DNA of 6,310 bases from an uncultured Actinoplanes sp. (lineage in GTDB: Bacteria > Actinomycetota > Actinomycetes > Mycobacteriales > Micromonosporaceae), in the NCBI GenBank assembly GCA_934667465.1, contig CAKUMG010000365.1, positions 1 through 6,310 of the forward strand, in the 5' to 3' direction. Position numbers and translations under genes: made by a program. Positions 1 through 5,089 of the stretch are shown here, piece after piece; position 1 is the stretch's first letter; every line of letters begins with the position of its first letter. The notes below the pieces were generated by a model. The model worked only from the letters and a program-made list of their open reading frames with translations. It did not search any database and was not told where the DNA came from.

Positions 1-1207
1 CGTCGCCGGGCATCACCCAGTCGTCGCAGAACACCGCCGGGAACGCGAACTCGGTCGTGGGCACCGCCGTGGCCCGCGCGCTGCGGGCCGCGGCCGGCGT
101 CAGGGCGGTCTTGAGGAACGTGGCGAGCGCGTGCCACTGCGGATCGTAGAACGACCCGAACGCCACCCCCTGCAGCTGTTCCACGTTCAGCTTGGCACCG
201 GGCTGGAACGGGTCCTCCAGCGTCCCGCGGGCGGCGCGCGCCACCAGAGCGGCCCAGACCTTGCGGACGTCCCGGCCGTGCAGCGCGCACTCGGCGCTGC
301 GGTCGCACCAGGCCACGAACTCGTCGAACGAGTCCTGCGCGGCCGCGGTCTCGTCGGCGAGGAACCGGCCGGCACCGGCGCTGTGGTCCATCACCCCGTC
401 GAGCACCAGCGCGCGGACCCGGCGCGGGTAGCGCTCGGCGTACTGGGCGCCGATCAGCGTCCCGTACGAGGCGCCGTAGAAGCTGACCGTCTCCTCGCCG
501 AGCGCCCGCCGGATCGCGTCCATGTCCTGGATCACGCTCAGCGTGTCGGTGTTGCCGTAGAGCGGGCCGGTGCGGCGCGCGCAGTCGGCGGCGAGCCGGC
601 GGTTGAAGGCCACGTTCGCGGCGTACGAGCGGGCGTCGCTGATCATCACGGACGGCCCGGCGGCGAGCAGCCGGGTCGAGCAGATCACCGGGTTGCTACG
701 CGAGACGCCGCGCGGGTCGAAGCCGACGATGTCGAACCGGCGGCGGATCGCGGCGCCGAACACGTACGGGCTGGCCTGCGCGAAGTCGACGCCGGAGCCG
801 CCCGGGCCGCCGGGGTTGACGAGCAGCGTGCCGATCCGGGCGGCGGGGTCGGTCGCGGTCCGCCGGGCGAGGGCGATGTTCACCGCCGGGCCGTACGGGT
901 TCGACCAGTCCACCGGTACGCGCACCGTGCCGCACTGGGCGGTGCGGTCCTCCGGGCACGGCGCCCACGTGATCGCCGCCGGCCGCGCGCTTGCATTGCG
1001 CACAACTTGATTGCGCACAACTTGATTGCGCGCAATTTTGTTGTGGGCAACTTGATTGCGCACAACTCGATCCCGGTCGGCCGACGGGAGGCCGGTGGCG
1101 GCAGGCGGGAGGCCGGTGGCGGCCGCCGGGGCCGGGGCGGTCAGGGCCGCGGCCGGGGTCAGGACGGCCAGGAGGGCGGCCAGGAGCGGCCGGGCAATTG
1201 CTCGCAC
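1..1207 (-). CDS. Secreted tripeptidyl-aminopeptidase-type alpha/beta hydrolase (S33), C-terminus cut by window
   Basis: Predicted exported serine exopeptidase that trims short peptides from the N-terminus of extracellular proteins. I chose the GTG start at 1205-1207: a GGAG lies 8 nt upstream (1216-1219), and the first ~30 residues form a signal peptide (MRAIARPLLAALLAVLTPAA then an Ala/Pro stretch). The frame stays open from there to the window edge, 402 codons. After an Ala/Pro linker and a repeat-encoded segment (residues 47-71) the catalytic domain begins at the W-x-x-C...C-G-T-V-R-V-P-x-D-W motif typical of the family. The oxyanion-hole motif NPGGPGGSG is at residues 131-139. FDIVGFDPRGV follows, then the nucleophile elbow G-A-S-Y-G at 245-249 (Ser247). 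FCDDW near the edge matches the family's region just before the C-terminal TAP domain. The catalytic Asp and His expected there lie beyond the window; relatives are usually about 500 residues. Substrate preference (tri- versus single-residue release) cannot be read from the sequence. Divergent from the dehydrogenase gene. Confidence 0.9.
   Translation of the reverse strand, partial: MRAIARPLLAALLAVLTPAAALTAPAPAAATGLPPAATGLPSADRDRVVRNQVAHNKIARNQVVRNQVVRNASARPAAITWAPCPEDRTAQCGTVRVPVDWSNPYGPAVNIALARRTATDPAARIGTLLVNPGGPGGSGVDFAQASPYVFGAAIRRRFDIVGFDPRGVSRSNPVICSTRLLAAGPSVMISDARSYAANVAFNRRLAADCARRTGPLYGNTDTLSVIQDMDAIRRALGEETVSFYGASYGTLIGAQYAERYPRRVRALVLDGVMDHSAGAGRFLADETAAAQDSFDEFVAWCDRSAECALHGRDVRKVWAALVARAARGTLEDPFQPGAKLNVEQLQGVAFGSFYDPQWHALATFLKTALTPAAARSARATAVPTTEFAFPAVFCDDWVMPGD
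995..1069 (-). repeat. Five in-frame tandem 15-bp repeats inside the peptidase gene
   Basis: Five consecutive 15-bp units, plus-strand consensus attgcgcacaacttg. They start at 995, 1010, 1025, 1040 and 1055. Units 1 and 2 are identical, unit 5 differs from them at 1 base, unit 3 at 3 and unit 4 at 4. The unit is a multiple of three and coincides with the codon phase, so the minus-strand gene reads through it as RVVRN-QVAHN-KIARN-QVVRN-QVVRN (residues 47-71), between the signal peptide and the catalytic domain. The consensus is about 47 % GC, far below its surroundings. Unit 3 contains the perfect 12-bp palindrome attgcgcgcaat (1025-1036). A simple slippage-expanded linker is the default explanation; a cluster of regulator binding sites is an alternative. 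Confidence 0.95.
1086..1123 (-). repeat. Two-copy 21-bp-period direct repeat in the peptidase linker
   Basis: The 17-mer gggaggccggtggcggc occurs at 1086-1102 and again at 1107-1123. The period of 21 bp preserves the reading frame. In the minus-strand peptidase it encodes two copies of A-A-T-G-L-P in the Ala/Pro linker just after the signal peptide. It is distinct in sequence and period from the neighbouring 15-bp array, so this short linker carries two independent tandem expansions. Confidence 0.85.
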
Positions 1208-1428
1208 GCGATGGTCTCCGGGGGAAGGGCACGGCAGCCGCGCAGGACGGGACGCGCGGCGGGCACCGCCGACGGGCGGCAACCGGCCCGTACAGCGCGC
1301 ATGAGGTCTCGTCATGATGTCTAGACCCTCGGCGCGGCCCGGTCCGGCGAACGGCGGATTCGACTCCGAAAGGAGGCCGGGAGAGCCTCGTCCAGTTTTT
1401 TCTCAGGCTTGCAGGGCACGGTAGGCCG
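1208..1428. promoter_or_regulatory. Divergent intergenic region between peptidase and PQQ-dehydrogenase genes
   Basis: This 221-bp gap separates the peptidase start (minus) from the dehydrogenase start (plus) and must hold both promoters. I see no convincing -35/-10 pair on either strand. Short palindromes present are tcatga and gtctagac (1319-1326). Towards the dehydrogenase there is a perfect Shine-Dalgarno string, aaaggagg (1369-1376), with no start codon at usable distance. It lies inside a CTCC-GAAA-GGAG mini-hairpin (1364-1375) and overlaps an alternative stem GAGGC/GCCTC (1373-1377 with 1385-1389). A run of six T follows (1396-1401). These may form a structured 5' leader; no known riboswitch class is recognised. 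Confidence 0.55.
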
Positions 1429-2556
1429 ATGACCTCGACACCCCGCTGGGCGCTGGCCGCCGCCACGGCGAGCGCCGTTCTGCTCGCCGCCTGCTCGTCC
1501 GACGAGGGCGGCTCGCCCGCTGCCGCGCCGCCCGCGACCACCGCGCCGTCGGGTTCCGCGCCGGCCACGGACGCGCCCGCGGCGAGCAAGGGCGAGCCCG
1601 ACCTGGCCAACCCGGAGACAGTGGCGACCGGGATCGAGACGCCGTGGGGGCTGGCGTTCCTGCCCGACGGCAGCGCGCTGGTGGCCGAGCGCGACACCGG
1701 CCGGGTGCTGCGGGTGCGCACCGGCGGGCAGCCGGAGCAGGTCTACCAGGTGCCGGGGGTGGTCGCGCAGGGCGAGGGCGGGCTGCTGGGGCTGGCCGTG
1801 GCGGAGGACCATGCCGAGACCAAGCAGGTGTACGCGTATCTGACGGCCGCCTCGGACAACCGGATCGTGCGCTGGGAGCTCGGCAGCGATGCCGCCCCGG
1901 AGGTGGTCTTCGACGGGATCGGCAAGGCGGGCGTGCACAACGGCGGGCGGATCGCGTTCGGTCCGGACGGCATGCTGTACGCGGGGACGGGCGACGCGGG
2001 CGTGCGCGACGCGTCCCAGGATCCGGGGAACACCAACGGCAAGATCCTGCGGCTGACCCCGGAGGGCGAGCCGGCGCCGGGCAACCCGCGGGAGGGTTCG
2101 CCGGTCTACAGCCTGGGCCACCGCAACGTGCAGGGGCTGGCGTGGGCGTCCGACGGCACGATGTACGCGGCGGAGTTCGGGCAGAACACGTACGACGAGG
2201 TCAACAAGATCACTGCGGGCGCGAACTACGGCTGGCCCGAGGTCGAGGGCACGGGCGACGACAGCCGCTTCGTGAACCCGATCGCCACGTGGGGCACCGA
2301 CGAGGCGTCCCCGTCGGGCGCGGCGGTCGCCGGCGACACCGTGTACGTCGCGGGGTTGCGCGGCGAACGGCTGTGGGCGGTGCCGCTCGACGGTGGTGAG
2401 CCACGGGCCGAACTGTCCGGTCGGTACGGGCGGCTACGAACCGTAGCCGTCGCGCCGGACGGCGCATTGTGGCTCACCACCTCGAACACCGACGGTCGCG
2501 GCGACGTCCGGGACGGCGACGACCGGATCCTGCGCTTCCCGCCCGCGGAGAGCTGA
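1429..2556 (+). CDS. Lipoprotein PQQ-dependent sugar (aldose/sorbosone) dehydrogenase-like protein
   Basis: Envelope-anchored six-bladed beta-propeller of the soluble glucose/sorbosone dehydrogenase (GSDH) family. Characterised members oxidise aldose sugars with PQQ and pass electrons to an acceptor; the substrate here is unknown. The 375 residues begin with a lipoprotein signal ending in a lipobox L-L-A-A-C (Cys22), which supports the ATG chosen. An Ala/Pro/Ser/Thr tether follows to about residue 60, then the propeller. Motifs: TPWGLAFLPDG and AERDTGRV in the first blade; EGGLLGLAV; H-N-G-G-R at 170-174 followed by FGPDGMLYAGTGD, where the His corresponds to the catalytic base of bacterial soluble glucose dehydrogenase; G-H-R-N at 230-233, where the Arg corresponds to its PQQ-contacting Arg; EFG at 249-251; and NYGWP at 266-270. 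The last blade is RILRFP near the C-terminus, so the gene looks intact. The Shine-Dalgarno upstream is poor (ggtagg at best). No PQQ synthesis genes are in the window. Confidence 0.92.
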   Translation: MTSTPRWALAAATASAVLLAACSSDEGGSPAAAPPATTAPSGSAPATDAPAASKGEPDLANPETVATGIETPWGLAFLPDGSALVAERDTGRVLRVRTGGQPEQVYQVPGVVAQGEGGLLGLAVAEDHAETKQVYAYLTAASDNRIVRWELGSDAAPEVVFDGIGKAGVHNGGRIAFGPDGMLYAGTGDAGVRDASQDPGNTNGKILRLTPEGEPAPGNPREGSPVYSLGHRNVQGLAWASDGTMYAAEFGQNTYDEVNKITAGANYGWPEVEGTGDDSRFVNPIATWGTDEASPSGAAVAGDTVYVAGLRGERLWAVPLDGGEPRAELSGRYGRLRTVAVAPDGALWLTTSNTDGRGDVRDGDDRILRFPPAES

Positions 2557-2585
2557 GCGCTCCGGTGGGCTGAGAGCTCCGGTGG
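2552..2585. repeat. 17-bp tandem duplication spanning the dehydrogenase stop codon
   Basis: Two adjacent 17-bp units, gctgagNgctccggtgg, at 2552-2568 and 2569-2585, differ at one base (c versus a at unit position 7). The first unit contains the TGA stop of the upstream plus-strand gene (2554-2556); the second carries a duplicate TGA at 2571-2573. The duplication fills most of the short gap between two convergent genes. Confidence 0.85.
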
Positions 2586-2605
2586 GGCGGGAAGTGGGCT
2601 CAGCC
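2568..2605. terminator. Possible weak bidirectional terminator between convergent genes
   Basis: A 7-bp perfect inverted repeat, ggctgag (2568-2574) and ctcagcc (2599-2605), encloses a 24-nt loop in the convergent gap; the right arm covers the stop codon of the small minus-strand gene. The position is right for a shared terminator, but the loop is long and there is no T-run on either side. It may simply arise from the local tandem duplication. Confidence 0.3.
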
Positions 2606-2851
2606 GTTGTTCGGGGGCAGCAGCGGCAGCTGGCTGATGGCCGCGGCGTACTGGGTGATCTGCCTGCCGTTCGGCGTGACGCCGAAGCTGCGGAGCTGAT
2701 CGTTGATGGCCTGCTTGACGACATCCTCGGATTGCCCGCGATGCGTCTGCATCACCCTGTTGACGACGTAGTCGACACGAAGCTGCATCTGCCAGCCAGG
2801 GGAGCGGTGCGACGCTCCGCTGGTCAGGCTCACTGAGGCGAGGGGTTCCAT
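2600..2851 (-). CDS. Small hypothetical protein, unrecognised
   Basis: I do not recognise this family with confidence. It encodes 83 residues from the ATG at 2849-2851 or 62 from the in-frame ATG at 2786-2788. The conserved-looking part starts at the second Met: MQLRVDYVVNRVMQTHRGQS, then a helix-like segment (VVKQAINDQLRSFGV), a turn TPNGRQ, another helix, and a Pro/Leu-rich end. It looks like a compact, soluble, mostly helical protein with no signal peptide or membrane segment. Codons end overwhelmingly in G/C across both the core and the extension, which supports real coding. I prefer the 2851 start because GATACT (2857-2862) lies six to seven bases before it, placed like the -10 box of a leaderless transcript. 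No good Shine-Dalgarno precedes either Met. An even longer GTG start at 2929 would place the coding region across the hairpin at 2868-2905 and is less likely. Convergent with the dehydrogenase gene. Confidence 0.6.
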   Translation of the reverse strand: MEPLASVSLTSGASHRSPGWQMQLRVDYVVNRVMQTHRGQSEDVVKQAINDQLRSFGVTPNGRQITQYAAAISQLPLLPPNNG

Positions 2852-2856
2852 GCCCC

Positions 2857-2862
2857 GAGTAT
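2857..2862 (-). promoter_or_regulatory. Candidate -10 element for a leaderless small gene
   Basis: The minus strand reads GATACT, matching 4 of 6 positions of the TATAAT consensus. It ends five bases before the ATG at 2851, so the predicted transcription start falls at or next to the A of that ATG, an arrangement common in actinobacterial leaderless mRNAs. The -35 position falls in the loop of the neighbouring hairpin and shows at best TTCAGT, a weak match. Inference only. Confidence 0.35.
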
Positions 2863-2867
2863 CGGAA

Positions 2868-2905
2868 GCACGGCACCCCCACTGAAAGGTCCGGGGGTGC
2901 CGTGC
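2868..2905 (-). terminator. Strong 13-bp hairpin downstream of the symporter operon
   Basis: The perfect inverted repeat gcacggcaccccc (2868-2880) and gggggtgccgtgc (2893-2905) encloses a 12-nt loop. It lies 60 nt after the stop codon of the two-TM protein gene, in the direction of its transcription. There is no U-run, which is usual for actinobacterial intrinsic terminators. It separates the operon from the small gene and argues against the 2929 start of that gene. Being symmetric, it could also serve as an operator, but termination is the simpler reading. Confidence 0.7.
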
Positions 2906-2965
2906 AACCCAGCTGCACCCGTCCCGCACCGGCTTCTCCCTCGAACGGGCGGGCGGGAGCGCTGA

Positions 2966-3238
2966 TCAGTCGTCGGCGGGCTCCCGCGCGGGCACCTTGG
3001 TGGGGCGCCACCAGGTCCAGGCGAGGAAGAACAGGCCGAGACCGAGCATCGCCAGCCCCATCCAGAGGTTGATCCGCACGCCCTGCGCCTTGTCGATCTC
3101 GGCGGCCGAGTCGAAGAGGCCGAGCAGCGCGACGATCACGCCGTAGACGACGAACAGGCCTCCGATGACCACGCGGACGTCGAAGAGGCGGGCGGCCGAC
3201 GACTTCTTCTCGAGGTCCTCGTTCGCGGCGTCGCTCAT
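2966..3238 (-). CDS. Small two-TM membrane protein, probable partner of the SSS symporter
   Basis: A 90-residue protein of unknown function. A charged N-terminal tail (to about residue 16) carries SDAANEDLEKK. Then R-L-F-D-V-R and a first TM helix (about 22-42, VVIGGLFVVYGVIVALLGLF). A short loop DSAAEIDKAQGVRI leads to a second TM helix (about 57-77, NLWMGLAMLGLGLFFLAWTWW), ending in a short charged tail. By the positive-inside rule both termini should be cytoplasmic. The start is secure: AAGGAG at 3244-3249 sits 5 nt before the ATG. It begins 25 nt after the symporter stop codon, so the two are almost certainly cotranscribed. Small membrane subunits next to SSS transporters are known elsewhere (DUF485/YjcH with ActP, DUF4212 small subunits), but this sequence does not look like either. 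A role as assembly or regulatory subunit is inference. Confidence 0.85.
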   Translation of the reverse strand: MSDAANEDLEKKSSAARLFDVRVVIGGLFVVYGVIVALLGLFDSAAEIDKAQGVRINLWMGLAMLGLGLFFLAWTWWRPTKVPAREPADD

Positions 3239-3243
3239 GACAG

Positions 3244-3249
3244 CTCCTT
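3244..3249 (-). promoter_or_regulatory. Ribosome binding site of the two-TM protein gene
   Basis: The minus strand reads AAGGAG, 5 nt before the ATG at 3238, within the 25-nt gap after the symporter stop codon. It is the strongest Shine-Dalgarno in the window that has a start codon, together with that of the symporter itself. Confidence 0.85.
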
Positions 3250-3263
3250 TCCTTGGTACGTGG

Positions 3264-4940
3264 TCACCAGACCGGGATGTAGAGCACGAAGGCCAGCACG
3301 ACGGCGATGGTGCCGAGCAGGACGGGGTTGCGCCACCAGACCTTGTCGGCGGCGAGGACCGTCTCGCCGGAGGTGGCGTCGCCGGCCAGGCCGTAGACGA
3401 GGCCGCGCAGCTCGTTCTCGGGCTTGGGCGGGGTGACGAGCGTGACCAGCACCGCGACCACCACGGCGGTGACGAACGCGAGGCCGGCGCCCCAGAAGCT
3501 CTCTTCCAGGTCGGAGTTGAACTTGACGACGTCGCCGAGGTGCAGCAGGTAGAGCGTCAGCGACGACAGGGTGCCGAGCAGCAGCGACCAGAACCCGGCC
3601 GGCGGGCTCATCCGCTTCCAGAACATGCCGACGATGAACGTCGCGAACAACGGGGCGTTGATCAGCGAGAACAGCGCCTGGATGTAGTTCATGATGTTGT
3701 CGTAGCCGGCGGCGATGAACGCGGTGCCGATGCTGATGACGATGCCGGCGACGGTCGCGACCCGGCCGGCCTTGAGGTAGTACTCGTCGGAGCGGCCCTT
3801 GACGACGTAGGTCTGCCAGAGGTCGTACGTGAAGACGGTGTTGAAGCCGCTGACGTTGGCGGCCATGCCGGCCATGAACGACGCGATCAGGCCGGTGACC
3901 GCGACGCCGAGCACGCCGTTGGGCAGCAGGTCGCGCATCAGCAGCGGGATCGCGTTGTTGTAGGTGAGGTCGCCGGAGGAGGCGCCGAGGCCCTGGACCG
4001 TGACGATGGCGATGAGGCCGGGGATCACGGTGACGATCGGGATCAGCAGCTTGGGGAAGGCGCCGATGATGGGGGTACGCCGCGCGGCGTTCATGTCCTT
4101 GGCCGAGAGCGCGCGCTGCACCTCGGCGAAGTTCGTGGTCCAGTAGCCGAACGAGAGCACGAAGCCGAGGCCGAAGACGATGCCGATCCAGTTGGCGCCG
4201 AGCGGGTTGCCGGTGCCGGCGGTGCCCTGCCAGGTGTGCAGGGCGGCGTCACCGAGCTCGCTGCCGCGTACGGCGTCGAACAGCCCGTCGATCCCGCCCA
4301 CCTTGACCAGGCCGACGATCGTGAGCGGCAGCAGGCCGGCCAGGATGACGAAGAACTGCAGCACCTCGTTGTAGATCGCCGAGGAGAGGCCGCCGATGGT
4401 GATGTAGGACAGCACGATCGCGGCGCCGACGACGATCGAGACCCAGAGCGGCCAGCCGAGCAGGGCGTCCAGGATCAGCGCCAGCGCATAGAGGTTGACG
4501 CCCGCGATGAGCACCTGGGCGATCGCGAAGATGACCGCGTTGAGCAGGTGGGTCGGCGTGTTGAAGCGGCGGCGCAGGAACTCGGGGACCGAGCGGACCT
4601 TGGAGCCGTAGTAGAACGGCATCATCACGATGCCGAGGAAGACCATCGCCGGCACGGCGCCGATCCAGTAGTAGTGCAGCGTCATCAGGCCGTACTGGGC
4701 GCCGTTGGCGGCCATGCCGATGATCTCGAGCGCGCCGAGGTTGGCGGAGACGAACGCCAGGCCGGTCACCCAGGCCGGCATCGCCCGCCCGGACAGGAAG
4801 AAGTCGGCGCTGGTGCTGATGGCCCGGCGGGCGGCGAGCCCGATGCCGAGGACCGTCGCGAAGTAGATCGCGAGGATCAGGTAGTCGAAGACGTCGAGGT
4901 CGAGTCGTAGCCCGGGCCCCTCGGCGGCGAGAGTGATCAA
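3264..4940 (-). CDS. Sodium:solute symporter (SSS family), SGLT-like
   Basis: Inner-membrane secondary transporter that would import a solute with Na+. The start is the TTG at 4938-4940, preceded at 6 nt by GGAGG (4947-4951). This gives 558 residues beginning MITLAAEG, with TM1 at about 18-38. An upstream in-frame ATG at 5036 would add 32 residues that do not look like protein and would use up the divergent promoter. Hydrophobic segments number 14, matching the SGLT branch of the family. Family-like motifs: SGRAMPAW at 50-57 before TM2, where ANLGALEIIGMAANG carries the discontinuous helix near the Na+ site; YWTTNFAEVQRAL at 266-278, the counterpart of the YW...QR region of vSGLT/SGLT1; and AGMAANVSGFNTVFTYDLW at 357-375, the counterpart of the N-S-x-S-T-x-F-T-M-D stretch, here altered and about two residues longer. 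A cytoplasmic linker (about 503-536) precedes the last TM helix. Sugar or another organic solute is plausible; the substrate cannot be assigned. First gene of an operon with the two-TM protein. Confidence 0.93.
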   Translation of the reverse strand: MITLAAEGPGLRLDLDVFDYLILAIYFATVLGIGLAARRAISTSADFFLSGRAMPAWVTGLAFVSANLGALEIIGMAANGAQYGLMTLHYYWIGAVPAMVFLGIVMMPFYYGSKVRSVPEFLRRRFNTPTHLLNAVIFAIAQVLIAGVNLYALALILDALLGWPLWVSIVVGAAIVLSYITIGGLSSAIYNEVLQFFVILAGLLPLTIVGLVKVGGIDGLFDAVRGSELGDAALHTWQGTAGTGNPLGANWIGIVFGLGFVLSFGYWTTNFAEVQRALSAKDMNAARRTPIIGAFPKLLIPIVTVIPGLIAIVTVQGLGASSGDLTYNNAIPLLMRDLLPNGVLGVAVTGLIASFMAGMAANVSGFNTVFTYDLWQTYVVKGRSDEYYLKAGRVATVAGIVISIGTAFIAAGYDNIMNYIQALFSLINAPLFATFIVGMFWKRMSPPAGFWSLLLGTLSSLTLYLLHLGDVVKFNSDLEESFWGAGLAFVTAVVVAVLVTLVTPPKPENELRGLVYGLAGDATSGETVLAADKVWWRNPVLLGTIAVVLAFVLYIPVW

Positions 4941-4946
4941 TGGGCA

Positions 4947-4951
4947 CCTCC
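4947..4951 (-). promoter_or_regulatory. Ribosome binding site that fixes the TTG start of the symporter
   Basis: The minus strand reads GGAGG (within GGGAGGT), 6 nt before TTG at 4940. An overlapping GTG at 4947-4945 is in another frame that contains only a shadow reading, and the longer in-frame ATG start at 5036 lacks a comparable site. This site is the main reason for choosing the TTG. Confidence 0.85.
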
Positions 4952-5076
4952 CGTGTGCGATCGGCCGCGGTCTACCCAAGACATAGATCGACAACACCTG
5001 CATGCACCCGGCAGGCAGTGGCAACACCATGGTCATCTTCTCGTGGTCGAATGACAGCTGTCGATCCTCGGCGTAC

Positions 5077-5082
5077 GGAAGG
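5077..5082 (+). promoter_or_regulatory. Ribosome binding site of the X-Pro peptidase gene
   Basis: The string ggaagg lies 7 nt before the ATG at 5090. It supports that start, which also puts a signal peptide at the very N-terminus. Confidence 0.65.
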
Positions 5083-5089
5083 TCTGCCC

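Larger units (their letters stand above)
4941..5089. promoter_or_regulatory. Divergent promoter region, symporter operon / X-Pro peptidase
   Basis: The 149 bp between the two divergent start codons are less GC-rich than the flanking genes. They hold an 8-bp inverted repeat, gatcgaca (4986-4993) and tgtcgatc (5059-5066), one arm towards each gene. There is also a 7-bp direct repeat caacacc (4992-4998 and 5022-5028, 30 bp apart), the palindromes tgcatgca (4999-5006), accatggt (5026-5033) and gacagctgtc (5053-5062), and both ribosome binding sites. I do not see a convincing -35/-10 pair, so no promoters are placed. Confidence 0.6.

Noticed and set aside
995..1069. 15-bp array as a CRISPR or replication-origin iteron set
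   Set aside because: There are no spacers between units, so it is not CRISPR. No rep or dnaA-type gene or AT-rich melting region is nearby, and the array is inside a coding frame.
131..1324. 397-codon plus-strand frame opposite the peptidase
   Set aside because: Exact codon-phase antisense of the minus-strand peptidase gene, whose signal peptide and catalytic motifs are unambiguous; the product is Arg/Ala/Gly/Val-rich with no recognisable family.
1351..1376. ggattcgactcc as a tRNA T-arm remnant (attachment-site-like)
   Set aside because: The five flanking bases on each side cannot pair as a T-stem, and there is no acceptor stem, CCA end or integrase nearby.
696..1721. 341-codon minus-strand frame crossing the divergent region
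   Set aside because: It would overlap two well-supported genes in wrong frames, and reads the 15-bp array out of the peptidase frame as repeated S-S-C-A-Q.
2930..2965. Extension of the small gene to the GTG at 2929, or a further gene between it and the operon
   Set aside because: The extension would translate through the 13-bp hairpin. It lacks a Shine-Dalgarno and its product (MRDGCSWVARHPRTFQWGC) does not look like a natural N-terminus. The remaining bases up to 2965 are plain intergenic sequence.
3165..4910. 581-codon open frame on the plus strand, opposite the symporter
   Set aside because: Product is a low-complexity Asp/Glu/Arg/His/Gln string with no domain, as expected antisense to a GC-rich membrane protein gene. 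The minus strand has clear TM helices, motifs and ribosome binding sites.
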